In this document: positions 24,036-35,034 of the stretch, piece after piece
Position numbering within the stretch: position 1 is the first letter of the stretch
Layout: the number at the start of each line of letters is the position of its first letter
Source of the DNA: [Anoxybacillus] calidus
GTDB lineage: Bacteria > Bacillota > Bacilli > Bacillales > Anoxybacillaceae
Direction: 5' to 3'
DNA: 64,000 nucleotides
NCBI RefSeq assembly: GCF_013760845.1
Contig: NZ_JACDUU010000008.1
Span: forward strand, 30,721-94,720
The notes under the pieces: model-generated
Databases searched by the model: none
Seen by the model: the letters and a program-made list of their open reading frames with translations, nothing else
Told to the model about the DNA's origin: nothing
Program-made: the position numbers and the translations under genes

Positions 24036-25805
24036 TCATGTTGTTATTACGGACTGAAAAGATGATAATGAAGCAAAATAAGTTTTGGCAATTAAATGAA
24101 CGGGGTCAAAATAAATAATCATGACTGTTGGAGTTTGCTGTACTTCTTTTGTTTTGACGTATTGCTGCAAGTCAAACGGCACAATTTCCATCACTGTATG
24201 TTTAAAAAGTTCTTTTTCATTCAACTGTAGTGATGCAAATTCCTCACCGAGCAAACTTGGTTTCTCTAATAATTGTTGGTAAATGCTTGAGCGTAAGTTT
24301 TTATCTGTTTTTTCCTCCCACCACGGTTTGCGCGGCTTATGTTTTTGATTGCGTAAATAGTCGTATTTCATCAATCCCTCAATGATTGGGAGATTCGCGA
24401 CATTTTTTTTCTGTAAAAATTGATAAAGTCGACGGAATAAATCTTCTAGTTGATGGCCGATACGCGCCCATCCTTGTTCATCCCAATACGTTCCAAACTC
24501 TTGAAAGAAATCAAACGGAGTCGGGAATACATGTGATACTAAATATTCAATTGTCTCATCCATTCGGTGGGCGTTCCAATATTTTTCAAGCACATCTTCT
24601 ACTTGTTTAATGCGAATAATCTCTTCGAACGAAAGAACATTATTGCTTAAAATTTCATAAGGAGCGTGATCCATAAAGACGTAATCATGTTCTTTAGCAC
24701 GAAGGCGAAGGCCGGTGCCGCGAAGCATTTTTAAAAAGCCTAACTGCAACTCTTCCGGGCGAAGTGCGAATACATCATTGAACGTCTTTCTAAATGAAGT
24801 ATAATCTTCTTCCGGAAGTCCGGCGATTAAATCTAAATGTTGGGCGATTTTTCCTCCCTCTTTTACCATTGTGACGGTGCGGGTTAGCTTTTCGAAATTT
24901 TGTTTGCGCATAACTAGCTTATTTACTTCGTCATTTGTTGATTGTACGCCAATTTCAAAGCGGAAAAGGCCAGGCGGTGCTTCTTTATTTAAAAATTCAA
25001 TGACTTCAGGACGCATAATGTCGGCTGTGATTTCAAACTGGAATACCGTGCCTGGAACGTGTTCCTCGATAAGGAATTGAAACATATCCATCGCATAGCT
25101 GCGGCTTATATTAAACGTCCTGTCGACAAATTTAATGGTTTTTGCCCCATGCTTCATCAAATAGCGAATATCGTCCTTGATCTTTTCACGGTCAAAATAG
25201 CGTACTCCTACCTCAATGGAAGACAGGCAAAATTGACAGCTAAATGGGCAGCCGCGGCTTGTCTCAATATATGTGATACGCTTTGATAAATGCGGAATAT
25301 CTTCTGGAAAGCGAAACGGTGATGGCATCTCTGCCAAATTGATTTTATTGCGCTGTGGATTAATAATGATTTCGCCATCTTTACGAAAAGCAAGGCCATT
25401 TACCTTTTCAAAATTTTTCTTATCGTGCAGTTGGAATAAAAATTGTTTAAACGTTTCCTCGCCTTCGCCGATCACAATAAAATCAAATTCTGTTACCTTT
25501 TCCATCCACTCTCGCACATCGTAGGAAACTTCTGGGCCGCCAGCGACAATGATGATGGAAGGATCAATTTTTTTAAGCATTTTAACGACTTTAATCGTTT
25601 CTTCAATGTTCCAAATATAGCAGCTAAACCCGATGACATGCGGTTTTTTTCGATAAAGATCAATGACAATATTCATCGCTGGGTCCTTAATCGTGTACTC
25701 GACAAGTTGTATATCAAACTCAGGTTGAGCATACGCTTTTAAATAGCGAATCGCTAAATTTGTATGAATATATTTCGCATTTAACGTTGTACAAATAATG
25801 TTCAT
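24036..25805 (-). CDS. B12-binding-domain radical SAM protein with DUF4080 tail
   Basis: This 589-residue protein has an N-terminal cobalamin-binding-like Rossmann domain (residues ~1-125, GFSCYIWNIEET, VAGGPEVSYD, GEGEETF), a radical SAM core with Cys186, Cys190 and Cys193 (TSRGCPFSCQFC), and a C-terminal DUF4080 region. The family is widespread in Bacillus and of unknown reaction. The B12-binding motif DxHxxG is not evident, so cobalamin use is uncertain. It is a single gene on the minus strand. Confidence 0.87.
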   Translation of the reverse strand: MNIICTTLNAKYIHTNLAIRYLKAYAQPEFDIQLVEYTIKDPAMNIVIDLYRKKPHVIGFSCYIWNIEETIKVVKMLKKIDPSIIIVAGGPEVSYDVREWMEKVTEFDFIVIGEGEETFKQFLFQLHDKKNFEKVNGLAFRKDGEIIINPQRNKINLAEMPSPFRFPEDIPHLSKRITYIETSRGCPFSCQFCLSSIEVGVRYFDREKIKDDIRYLMKHGAKTIKFVDRTFNISRSYAMDMFQFLIEEHVPGTVFQFEITADIMRPEVIEFLNKEAPPGLFRFEIGVQSTNDEVNKLVMRKQNFEKLTRTVTMVKEGGKIAQHLDLIAGLPEEDYTSFRKTFNDVFALRPEELQLGFLKMLRGTGLRLRAKEHDYVFMDHAPYEILSNNVLSFEEIIRIKQVEDVLEKYWNAHRMDETIEYLVSHVFPTPFDFFQEFGTYWDEQGWARIGHQLEDLFRRLYQFLQKKNVANLPIIEGLMKYDYLRNQKHKPRKPWWEEKTDKNLRSSIYQQLLEKPSLLGEEFASLQLNEKELFKHTVMEIVPFDLQQYVKTKEVQQTPTVMIIYFDPVHLIAKTYFASLSSFQSVITT

Positions 25806-26031
25806 TTATACAAAACTCCTTTATTTCCTAAAGAGTGTATTGATTTGAAAACAACATTCTATTATAACACATTCTTGACAAAAGGCAGTTGAAAAATAAT
25901 GAAAAAAGTTCTGTTATCTATCTTAGATAGGAAATGAGACCCTAGAAAATTTATAGTATATTACAGTAAAATGCGTATGTAATATAAAAGTGGTAATTAA
26001 TTTAAAATTTTACCAAAATTCAGGGAGGATT
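25806..26031. other. Divergent regulatory region before the radical-SAM gene and kinE
   Basis: 226 A/T-rich bases hold no gene. GTGTTATAATAG on the minus strand (around 25860) offers a good -10 but no clear -35. Confidence 0.35.
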
Positions 26032-26106
26032 ATGAAACTCTATAGAGAATATAAAATGAATGATAAACTTCGGAAATCCTCTAAGAAAAGGAGGGGGGAA
26101 CAATGA
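26032..26106 (+). CDS. 24-residue leader peptide overlapping the kinE start
   Basis: ATG at 26032, behind a strong GGGAGGATT, opens a 24-codon frame (MKLYREYKMNDKLRKSSKKR, then RGEQ) whose TGA overlaps the kinE ATG as ATGA. The peptide is very basic. The arrangement suggests translational coupling or a regulatory leader for kinE; whether the peptide itself matters is unknown. Confidence 0.4.
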   Translation: MKLYREYKMNDKLRKSSKKRRGEQ

Positions 26107-28325
26107 GTAGCAGCCTTTCTCCTCGTGAAGAACAGCAGCAAATAAATGTGAAATCGCTAGAGGAAGAAAATAAGTGGCTGAAGGAACAATTAAATAGCTA
26201 TTCTATCATTTTTGAACGGTCTTTAGATGCGATTATGATTTTTAATCAAAATGGTGAATTTGTTGAAGTAAATGAAGCAGCATGTAAATTGTTCGAAATG
26301 GAAAAAGAAGAGCTTATCGGTCAAAATTTTAAAATATTCCTCGATCTTGTTCCACCTGATATATTGCAATTTCAATGCTCCATGTTACATAAATTCGGTT
26401 CATTTAGCGATGAACTCATTATTAAATTGAACAATGGGAAAATCAAACATATTGAGTTTTCTATTAAAAAAAATGCATTCAATAATTTTGATTTAGCGAT
26501 TATGAGGGACATTTCCTCAAGAAAAGCATTGGAACGCGAACGAACAATTAATGAATTTTTGTTTAGAGATGTATTTAATCGTGCCGTAGATGGAATTGTT
26601 ATTTTTGATGAATCCGGACGCTTTATCGATGTAAATCCGGCTTTCTGTATGAGTTTAAACTTGGACAAAACGACACTACTCTCCTTGTCATTTCAACAGT
26701 TTATTTCCAGCGAATATAAGGAAGATTTTGAAAAACTTTTGCGGGAATTAAAGGAAGAGGGGACGGCAAAAGGAGAGCTTTCTTTAGTTCTTTTTGACGG
26801 AACCGTTAAAATGTTTGAACTGACGACAACTTCAAATGTATATAGCGGTTTTTATATGGCGATTATGCGCGATGTAACAGATAAGAAAAATATGGAGGTT
26901 AAGCTGCAAAAAAGCGAAGAAAGGTTCCGCGCTATTTTTGAACAAGCACATGAAGCGATTATTATTTGTGATGATTCTGGAAATATTTTAAATGCCAACC
27001 CAGCAGCGAGCCGTACGTTTGAATTACCGCTTAATCAGCTCGTAAAGCGGAACTTGAAAGACTTTGTCGATTATAAAGACGAAAAAGTGAGGAAGATTGT
27101 TCAGCATTTTTATATGGCTGGAGAAATCCGAGACGAACTCACTTTCCATATGCCGAATGGAGAAGATAAGCAGCTTGAATTTACATCAAAGCGTGGAGTC
27201 GTTGATGGGTACCACTTGACGATTTTCCGCAATGTTAGTGAAAGGAGAAAAATGGAAAAAATATTACGGGAAAGCGAACAAAAATTCCGTAGTATTTTTG
27301 ACCATGCAATGAATGGTATACTTTTATGGGACCATCAATATCGAATTATTGATGTGAATCCGATTGCCTGCGAAATTTTTAATGCCTCAAAGGAACAGCT
27401 GCTTCATCAACCCGTCTGTGAATTTATCTCGGAGAAAGAAAGAAAAAGTTTTTGCAAATTGCTTAAACAGTGCGAACGCACCGGTGAAGCTTATGCAGAA
27501 ATGAACTTAAGTTCTGATGATGAGAAGCAAAAAATTGTCGAGTTTTCGTTAAAGCGGGAGATTATTCCCGGTGTCAGCATGATGATGCTTCGTGATGTGA
27601 CGGAGCGAAAAGAATTAGAGGAACGATTGCGAAAATCTGATACATTAAATGTTGTAGGTGAACTTGCGGCGGGAATTGCCCATGAAATTCGCAACCCAAT
27701 GACAGCTTTAAAAGGATTTATTCAACTGTTGCCAAACAGTATTAAAGAAGATTATTCGATGTATTTCAATGTTATCACATCAGAATTGCAACGCATAGAG
27801 TCGATTATTACTGAATTTCTCGTTTTGGCAAAACCGCAAGCTGTTCAGTATAAACAAAATGACGTAAGAAAAATTATGCAAGATACGATTGATTTGTTAG
27901 GTGCGCAAGCAATGATGCATAATGTGGAAATTATTTCTAAATATAGTGAAGAGTTGCCATTGATTTATTGTGAGCCTAATCAACTAAAGCAAGTATTTAT
28001 TAATATGTTGAAAAATGCAATTGAAGTAATGCCCAAAGGCGGTATGGTTAGAGTGACAATTAAACAAATCGATGAACAGCATATTCAAATTTCCATTACT
28101 GATCAAGGATGCGGAATTCCTGAAGATAAAATTAAAAAGCTAGGTGAGCCGTTTTACACGACGAAAGAAAGAGGAACTGGACTTGGCTTAATGGTAAGTT
28201 ATAAAATTATTGAAGAACATCAAGGAAAAATAGAGGTTAAAAGCCAAGTAGGAGTTGGTACGACGTTTTATATTACGTTGCCAACAGAGAGGGAGAACGA
28301 AGAGTACGATGAGCTTGGAATATAG
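26103..28325 (+). CDS. kinE: PAS-domain sensor histidine kinase (KinE-like)
   Basis: This 740-residue soluble kinase has no transmembrane segment. Four PAS domains lie in series (about residues 32-150, 155-272, 277-395 and 400-505, each ending in an xMRDVTxRK-like motif), followed by a HisKA domain (phospho-accepting His527 in AGIAHEIRNP) and an HATPase domain (NMLKNAIEVM, DQGCGIPEDK, GTGLGLMVSYKI). B. subtilis KinE has near-identical length, four PAS domains and the ogt neighbour, and feeds the Spo0 phosphorelay. ATG at 26103 follows AAGGAGGGGGGAACA. It overlaps ogt. Confidence 0.9.
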   Translation: MSSSLSPREEQQQINVKSLEEENKWLKEQLNSYSIIFERSLDAIMIFNQNGEFVEVNEAACKLFEMEKEELIGQNFKIFLDLVPPDILQFQCSMLHKFGSFSDELIIKLNNGKIKHIEFSIKKNAFNNFDLAIMRDISSRKALERERTINEFLFRDVFNRAVDGIVIFDESGRFIDVNPAFCMSLNLDKTTLLSLSFQQFISSEYKEDFEKLLRELKEEGTAKGELSLVLFDGTVKMFELTTTSNVYSGFYMAIMRDVTDKKNMEVKLQKSEERFRAIFEQAHEAIIICDDSGNILNANPAASRTFELPLNQLVKRNLKDFVDYKDEKVRKIVQHFYMAGEIRDELTFHMPNGEDKQLEFTSKRGVVDGYHLTIFRNVSERRKMEKILRESEQKFRSIFDHAMNGILLWDHQYRIIDVNPIACEIFNASKEQLLHQPVCEFISEKERKSFCKLLKQCERTGEAYAEMNLSSDDEKQKIVEFSLKREIIPGVSMMMLRDVTERKELEERLRKSDTLNVVGELAAGIAHEIRNPMTALKGFIQLLPNSIKEDYSMYFNVITSELQRIESIITEFLVLAKPQAVQYKQNDVRKIMQDTIDLLGAQAMMHNVEIISKYSEELPLIYCEPNQLKQVFINMLKNAIEVMPKGGMVRVTIKQIDEQHIQISITDQGCGIPEDKIKKLGEPFYTTKERGTGLGLMVSYKIIEEHQGKIEVKSQVGVGTTFYITLPTERENEEYDELGI

Positions 28326-28821
28326 CGTTTATATGTCAAAACAACTTGGACCGATTTATGTTGTTTCTGATGGAGAAGCAATTGTCCGCATTGAGCTTTT
28401 TGAAGAGGATTGGCAACAATTATGCCAAAAACAACTAATGATAAAAAGTGATTCCCCGTTGTTACATAGTGCGGTAAAGCAGCTTGAGGAATATTTTGCT
28501 GGCAAAAGAAAAACATTTGATTTGCCGCTCAAATGGAAGGGGACTGCTTTTCAAGAGAAAGTATGGAAGGCACTGTGTGAAATTCCATACGGGGAAACAG
28601 TCAGTTACGCGGATATTGCTGAAAAAATTGGTCATCCGAAAGCAGTAAGGGCAATTGGACAGGCGAATCGGGCGAACAACCTTGCAATTATCGTGCCATG
28701 CCATCGGGTGATTGGGAAAAATAAAAAATTAGTTGGATATGCAGGGAATCGAATCGATGTAAAAGAAAAATTGCTTGAACTCGAAAAAGAAAATAGCAAA
28801 AGCTGTCTCATAAGGGTCTGA
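28309..28821 (+). CDS. ogt: Methylated-DNA-protein cysteine methyltransferase Ogt
   Basis: This protein of about 170 residues repairs O6-methylguanine by suicidal transfer to Cys131 in the IVPCHRVIG motif; GYAGNRIDVKEKLL completes the active-site region. The start at 28309 overlaps the end of kinE by 17 bp; ATG at 28333 is an alternative. The last codons (SCLIRV and stop) lie in the left arm of hairpin element E, so the element has replaced or extended the natural C-terminus. Confidence 0.9.
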   Translation: MSLEYSVYMSKQLGPIYVVSDGEAIVRIELFEEDWQQLCQKQLMIKSDSPLLHSAVKQLEEYFAGKRKTFDLPLKWKGTAFQEKVWKALCEIPYGETVSYADIAEKIGHPKAVRAIGQANRANNLAIIVPCHRVIGKNKKLVGYAGNRIDVKEKLLELEKENSKSCLIRV

Positions 28822-28910
28822 CCTCGTGCGCGTTCACATTAGATCATGTGCCTATCAAGCATCAATCTATTGTGGTTGCGGGGTCTGACCCTTTGTTTTT
28901 GAGACAGCCT
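28801..28910. repeat. Dispersed hairpin element, copy E (convergent terminator of ogt and the ABC permease)
   Basis: It begins AGCTGTCTCATAAGGGTCTG and ends GGGTCTGACCCTTTG-TTTTTGAGACAGCCT. Outer arms GCTGTCTCA/TGAGACAGC and AAGGGTC/GACCCTT are perfect. The right half shares a block with copies A, H and I. It contains the stop codon of ogt. Confidence 0.85.
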
Positions 28911-28920
28911 AGATATATTC

Positions 28921-29931
28921 TCATTTCTTTTGTATGTGAGATAATGCCAAGGCTCCGATTAAAATTCCGCCTTTTATGATATCTTGAGCATAATAGGGTA
29001 CGTTCATCATTGTTAATCCATTAAGCAACACGCCAATTAAAATGGAGCCAAACAACGTTCCGATGACATTCGGCTTTCCGATGCCGAAAACGGAAACACC
29101 AATAAAAGCCGCAGCAACCCCATCCATTAATAACGGTGCTCCTGCTGAAACTTGTCCTGTGCCGATTCGGGAGGCAAGAACGATTCCAGCGATGGCGGCA
29201 AATAAGCCGCTGATGACGTAGGCATATGTGCGATAGCGGTTAACAGGAATTCCGGAAAGCCGGGCAGCTTCACGATTTTCACCTGTCATATAAAAAAGAC
29301 GGCCCGGTTTTGTGTACGTCAAAAATAGATGAGAAACGAAAACTAAAAAGAGCATTAACAATACAGAAAATGGAATGCCAAGCCACTCACCTTGTCCGAT
29401 GAATAAAAAAGAAGGAATAAATTTTCCAGGTGCTATTCCGCCTTCGGGAAGCGGCATATCATTATAAATGGAAAAACCTTTTGTGTAAGTAAGCTGTATT
29501 CCATTAATAATGTACATCATTGCTAATGTGGCAAGTAAATCAGGAAGTTTTAGTTTTACAATCAACAGCGAATTTAAAAGTCCGATTACGATGCCTAATA
29601 AAATAGGTACAAGCAATGTAACAAGAATTTCTTGACGATATAATACAAGCGCAGCTGCACTGGCAATCGTTGATAAACTGACCGTAGAGCCAACCGATAA
29701 ATCAAATCCATCAACAATTAAAGAAAAGGTGATGCCAATTGCAACAAGTGTTACGATTGAAATGGAACGTAAAATATCGCTGAAATTCTCATACGTAAAA
29801 AATTGCTCAATCATGATGCTGAAATAAGTAATCACTGCCAAAATAGCGAGCAATGTCCCGTGCTTGTATAAAATTTGAAGAAGAGAAACTTTTTGTTTTT
29901 TCTCTTTTGTTAAGACGGCAGTTTGTGCCAC
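28921..29931 (-). CDS. RbsC-like ABC transporter permease (predicted methylthioribose uptake)
   Basis: This is a 336-residue permease with about 8-10 helices and the CUT2/RbsC signature (ITFSLIVDGFDLSVGSTVSL, EAARLSGIPVNRYRTYAYVI). GTG at 29931 follows GGGGGTGAAAC and overlaps the ATPase gene by 22 bp. It is last in an S-box-led transcript mtnK-mtnA-binding protein-ATPase-permease. Transport of methylthioribose, the substrate of MtnK, is inferred from this context. Confidence 0.85.
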   Translation of the reverse strand: MAQTAVLTKEKKQKVSLLQILYKHGTLLAILAVITYFSIMIEQFFTYENFSDILRSISIVTLVAIGITFSLIVDGFDLSVGSTVSLSTIASAAALVLYRQEILVTLLVPILLGIVIGLLNSLLIVKLKLPDLLATLAMMYIINGIQLTYTKGFSIYNDMPLPEGGIAPGKFIPSFLFIGQGEWLGIPFSVLLMLFLVFVSHLFLTYTKPGRLFYMTGENREAARLSGIPVNRYRTYAYVISGLFAAIAGIVLASRIGTGQVSAGAPLLMDGVAAAFIGVSVFGIGKPNVIGTLFGSILIGVLLNGLTMMNVPYYAQDIIKGGILIGALALSHIQKK

Positions 29932-31424
29932 AAAGTTTCACCCCCACTACTGTAATAAACAAGTTTTTCATGAGTTGCTTCCTCAGCTGAAAAGGTTTTT
30001 ACAAGTTCGCCATCTACCATGACATGAATGGTATCTGCGATATCGAGTAATTCTTGAAATTCATTCGTCAAGTACAGAATCGCTTTCCCTTGTTTAGCAA
30101 GTGATTGGATGATGGAAAAAATTTCTGTTTTGGCGTTTACATCAATCCCTTTCGTTGGCTCATCAAAAATGAACACTTCACTATTTGTGTTTAACCATTT
30201 GCCGATGACTACTTTTTGTTGATTGCCGCCGCTTAAATGTTTCACTGTTATTTTTGGAAGAGAAGGACGAATTTTTAAAGTTTGGATTAGGCTCAATGCC
30301 ATTTTTTCTTCTTTTTGGCTATAAATCCACTGAAAGTTTGTCAGTGAAGATAGGAGACGAACGGTTAAATTTTTTTGGACGCTCTCGTTCATAAATAAGC
30401 CTTGTTTGCGTCGTTCCTCAGGGATATAAGAAATCCCCGCTTCAATCGCTTCGATGGGAGAAGAAATTGTATATTTTTTTCCGTTAATCCACCATTGTCC
30501 GCTTGTTTTTTCTAATCCAAACAAACTATGAGCGAGTTCCGTTTTTCCTGCTCCTACAAGACCCGCAATTCCGACGATTTCGCCTTTGCGAATTTGTAGA
30601 TTAACGGTTGTTTTTGTTTTCGGAATCAATAAATTTTTCACTTCGAAAGCGATTGTTTCGTTAAGTGTTCTTTTTTCTTTTTTGGCGGATTGATAAGTGC
30701 GTCCAAGCATATGTTCAATCATTTCATCGATTGTAATGTCTGATATAGGTGAGTTATGAACCACTTTACCGTCGCGTAAAATCGTAACACGGTCACAAAT
30801 CTCTTTAATTTCTCCTAGTTTATGAGAAATGTAAATAAATGAAACTCCTTTCGCTTTTAACTGTTGGATAATTTGAAATAATGTCTTTGTTTCTGCCGTA
30901 CTTAAAGGAGCTGTCGGTTCATCTAAAATAATATATTTGGCTGAAGAAGACAGCACTTTTGCCAGTAAAATAAGCTGTTTTTCATGAAGACTGCATTCAT
31001 GAACAAGCTTATTGACGTCAATTTTCAATCCGACCTGACGCAATAACTCTTTTGCCCGTTGCTTTTGTTTGTTCCACGAGAGAAACGGAGATGTCTTCGT
31101 TTCCACAATTTCATTGGCGATAATATTTTCACAGACTGATAGGGCTGGAAAAAGAGCCGTGTCTACCTCTTGGGCAACAAGGCCGATTCCTGCTTTTTTC
31201 GCATCGAGAGGGGAAGAAAACGTACATTGTTTCCCATCGATCATGATTGTTCCGTCATCAGGAGGAAAATCACCTGCAAGAATTTTCATTAATGTGCTCT
31301 TCCCAGCTCCGTTCATTCCTAAAAGGGCGTGAACTTCCCCTTGCTTTACATGGAAGTTCACGCCGTTGAGCACGGTTACTTCGTCAAACGATTTACAGAT
31401 ATTAAACATTTGCAACTCATTCAT
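29910..31424 (-). CDS. Sugar-type ABC transporter ATPase with two nucleotide-binding domains
   Basis: This 504-residue ATPase is the RbsA type. Domain 1 has Walker A GMNGAGKSTL and Walker B YIILDEPTAPL. Domain 2 has GLVGAGKTEL, the signature LSGGNQQKVV and FIFDEPTKGID. The start is the ATG at 31424, sharing one base with the stop of the binding-protein gene (TAATG) behind AGGTGA; the 12-codon longer frame is rejected. It energises the adjacent RbsC-like permease. Confidence 0.88.
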   Translation of the reverse strand: MNELQMFNICKSFDEVTVLNGVNFHVKQGEVHALLGMNGAGKSTLMKILAGDFPPDDGTIMIDGKQCTFSSPLDAKKAGIGLVAQEVDTALFPALSVCENIIANEIVETKTSPFLSWNKQKQRAKELLRQVGLKIDVNKLVHECSLHEKQLILLAKVLSSSAKYIILDEPTAPLSTAETKTLFQIIQQLKAKGVSFIYISHKLGEIKEICDRVTILRDGKVVHNSPISDITIDEMIEHMLGRTYQSAKKEKRTLNETIAFEVKNLLIPKTKTTVNLQIRKGEIVGIAGLVGAGKTELAHSLFGLEKTSGQWWINGKKYTISSPIEAIEAGISYIPEERRKQGLFMNESVQKNLTVRLLSSLTNFQWIYSQKEEKMALSLIQTLKIRPSLPKITVKHLSGGNQQKVVIGKWLNTNSEVFIFDEPTKGIDVNAKTEIFSIIQSLAKQGKAILYLTNEFQELLDIADTIHVMVDGELVKTFSAEEATHEKLVYYSSGGETLWHKLPS

Positions 31425-32551
31425 TATTTTTTCACCTGTTCTTCCAATGCTTTCATCCATGGTGAAACGGCAACATTTGATTTACCCCAACCTTCGATAT
31501 ATTCACCAAGTTGTTTCATTGAAATTTGTTCATTGGGTAAGTCAGATTTTTTCACTAAATGAGGCTCAAGCGAATAAATATTTGGTGTTTTTTCTCCAGC
31601 GATTTTTTGATAAGCAAAGCGAACTTGCACTCTTCCGACTTCCGCAGGATCGGTAGCCGTTGTCGCTACCCAAGGACTGTTGTTTTGTTGAATCATTTGC
31701 AAGTCTTCATCGCTTAAATCGATACCATACACTTTAATTTCATTGCGTCCTGCTTGTTGAATCGCACGGACAGCACCTTTCGCAAATTCATCCCAAGTCG
31801 CGAAAACGGCATCAATATCCCCTTTATTTGGATATTTTTTTAAAATTGCTTCCATCTGCGATTGCGTATCGAGTGCGGTATTGGCGCTGGCTGTACCGAA
31901 CTTCGCTACTTCTTTAATATTTGGATAGCGTTTTTTAAACGCGTCGTAAATGACGTGACGGCGCTCCATCGGTGTGAATCCGCCAACCCAAATCGTCACA
32001 ATTTCACCTTCACCGTTTAAATCTTCTGCAAGCGTTTTTAATGTCTTCCACGCTAAGCTGTAATCATCTTGATCAATGACGGTAATGCCTGGCACGTTTA
32101 AATCGTTATCAAATGCGACGACAGCAATTCCTTTAGCAACGGCTTTTTCTATAGGACCTTGCAACGCATCGGCGCGTCCATGATCTAAGAGAATGGCATC
32201 AACATTTTGTGTAATCGCGGTTTCTACATAGGAAGCCATTTTCGATAAGTCGTTGTCAGCGTTGTAAATTTGTACTTCGCCGCCAAACTTTTCAACTTGT
32301 TCTTTTACTCCTGAAATATATTGCGAGGAGAATGTCCCGATGGACATTTGCATAATCGCGGCAATTTTTATTGGTTTTTTCAATTTTTCCGGAATTTCTA
32401 AGTTTTCGGTTGTTACTGATTTTGTTTCTGTTTTTTGTGCAGTAGCTTGCTCTGTTTTTGGTTGACTAACGGCATCTTGCTCATTTGTGCAGCCGCTAAG
32501 AAGCAAGCTGAATAAAGCGGCTGAAATGAACAACTTTTTTAACGATTTCAC
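31424..32551 (-). CDS. Substrate-binding lipoprotein of the predicted methylthioribose transporter
   Basis: This 375-residue lipoprotein has a signal peptide with lipobox LLLSGC (lipidated Cys21), a Thr/Lys/Gln-rich linker, and a RbsB-like type-I periplasmic binding fold (PIKIAAIMQMSIGTFSSQYI, AVVAFDNDLNVPG, DAVFATWDEFAKGAVRAI). Aromatic and acidic residues typical of pentose binding are present but the ligand cannot be proved. It begins 64 bp after mtnA with a palindromic repeat in the gap. Confidence 0.87.
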   Translation of the reverse strand: MKSLKKLFISAALFSLLLSGCTNEQDAVSQPKTEQATAQKTETKSVTTENLEIPEKLKKPIKIAAIMQMSIGTFSSQYISGVKEQVEKFGGEVQIYNADNDLSKMASYVETAITQNVDAILLDHGRADALQGPIEKAVAKGIAVVAFDNDLNVPGITVIDQDDYSLAWKTLKTLAEDLNGEGEIVTIWVGGFTPMERRHVIYDAFKKRYPNIKEVAKFGTASANTALDTQSQMEAILKKYPNKGDIDAVFATWDEFAKGAVRAIQQAGRNEIKVYGIDLSDEDLQMIQQNNSPWVATTATDPAEVGRVQVRFAYQKIAGEKTPNIYSLEPHLVKKSDLPNEQISMKQLGEYIEGWGKSNVAVSPWMKALEEQVKK

Positions 32552-32576
32552 ACTTGTCCCTCCTTGAATAAAGTGA

Positions 32577-32640
32577 AATAGTGTCCGTTATCTCCCACCT
32601 GTAGAGGAGGGAGTCTTACGGACGATTAGAGCGGGATAAA
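32577..32640. repeat. Palindromic repeat, copy 1 (mtnA 3' end)
   Basis: GTCCGT (32583-32588) pairs with ACGGAC (32618-32623), with inner CTCCC/GGGAG arms around a CCT-GTAG-AGG tip. About 60 bp, including the last seven codons and stop of mtnA, match the inverted copy at 37633-37692 at all but about four positions. Confidence 0.85.
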
Positions 32641-33674
32641 TTGGCAAGATCTTCTGTATAATTTCCGAAAATAATTCCTTTTTCTGTAATAATGGCGGTA
32701 ATCAGTTCATTTGGTGTTACATCAAAGGCAGGATTATATACTTTTACTCCTTCAGGAGCGATACGAGTTCCATGGATATGGGTAACTTCATCTGCGCTTC
32801 GCTCTTCAATTGGAATGTCGGCCCCGGTATTTGTTTTCAAGTCGATTGTTGATAGAGGGGCAGCAACATAAAACGGAATGTTAAATGCTTTAGCTAGCAA
32901 TGCGAGCCCAAATGTGCCGATTTTGTTTGCTGTATCACCATTAGCAGCGATGCGATCCGCCCCAACGATGACAGCGTTAATTCCTTTCGCGCGAATCGTT
33001 TGCGCTGCCATGTTATCTGTAATAAGCGTTACATCAACTCCAGCTTTCATAAGTTCCCAAGTGGTTAATCTTGCTCCTTGCAATACAGGTCTCGTTTCAG
33101 AAGCGAATACTTTTAAATGAATGCCTTTTTCTTTAGCCAAATAGAAAGGAGCGAGCGCGGTGCCATATTTGGCAGTAGCGATGGAGCCGGCATTACAAAT
33201 CGTTAATACTTTGTCGCCATCTTTAAAAAGCGATAAAGCATGTTCACCGATTTGACGGCAAATATCCTCGTCTTCGATTTGAATGCGAATCGCTTCGTGA
33301 ACGAGCGTTGTCTTTGCTTCATTGACGGAAGAGACGTTTTCTATGCTAGAAAGCAAGCGGTCAAGAGCCCAAAAAAGATTGACGGCAGTTGGACGTGAGC
33401 TTGCTAAATAGTCCCGGTCTTTTTGTAAAAGCTGCTTAAATTCAGGAATGGATTCAGTTTCATAACTTTGTGCTGCTAGAGCAAGTCCGTATGCTGCTGT
33501 GATGCCGATAGCAGGAGCACCACGTACTTTCAGGGAGAAAATCGCTTCCCATACGTCTTTAACATCTTTTAATTCTAAATATTCAGTCTCTAATGGCAGC
33601 TTTTGTTGGTTTAAAATCGTAATATGGGTCTCATTCCATTCTACTGAGCGTGGAATTGTTACTGTTTCATTCAT
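32616..33674 (-). CDS. mtnA: S-methyl-5-thioribose-1-phosphate isomerase
   Basis: This 352-residue enzyme converts methylthioribose-1-phosphate to methylthioribulose-1-phosphate. Catalytic Cys160 (TICNAGS) and Asp240 (VGADRIA) are at the numbers known for B. subtilis MtnA, confirming the ATG at 33674. It is second in the S-box transcript, 17 bp after mtnK. The C-terminal residues SRSNRP and the stop are encoded by a repeat that also occurs upstream of mtnW, so the end of the protein was shaped by that element. Confidence 0.94.
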   Translation of the reverse strand: MNETVTIPRSVEWNETHITILNQQKLPLETEYLELKDVKDVWEAIFSLKVRGAPAIGITAAYGLALAAQSYETESIPEFKQLLQKDRDYLASSRPTAVNLFWALDRLLSSIENVSSVNEAKTTLVHEAIRIQIEDEDICRQIGEHALSLFKDGDKVLTICNAGSIATAKYGTALAPFYLAKEKGIHLKVFASETRPVLQGARLTTWELMKAGVDVTLITDNMAAQTIRAKGINAVIVGADRIAANGDTANKIGTFGLALLAKAFNIPFYVAAPLSTIDLKTNTGADIPIEERSADEVTHIHGTRIAPEGVKVYNPAFDVTPNELITAIITEKGIIFGNYTEDLANLSRSNRP

Positions 33675-33691
33675 TGAAGCCCTCTCCTTAT

Positions 33692-34906
<1,215 letters not shown>

Positions 34907-34984
34907 TCATGATTTTTTTTTACATAATCGAAAGAAGTCTCCCAATTAAGCAAAGTTAAGTGGACAGGGAGTTCACGCATAAAT

Positions 34985-35016
34985 AAAAGCCTCTTTCGCA
35001 TATGGAAAGAGGCTTG
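34985..35016 (-). terminator. S-box-controlled terminator before mtnK
   Basis: AAGCCTCTTTC (34987-34997) pairs with GAAAGAGGCTT (35005-35015) and is followed on the minus strand by TTATTTAT. It is the expression platform of the adjacent SAM riboswitch. Confidence 0.85.
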
Positions 35017-35034
35017 AAGATTTTTCCTTCTCAC

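Noticed and set aside
33098-33120. Plus-strand open frames opposite mtnA and mtnK
   Set aside because: They are short antisense shadows without ribosome sites over clearly conserved enzymes.
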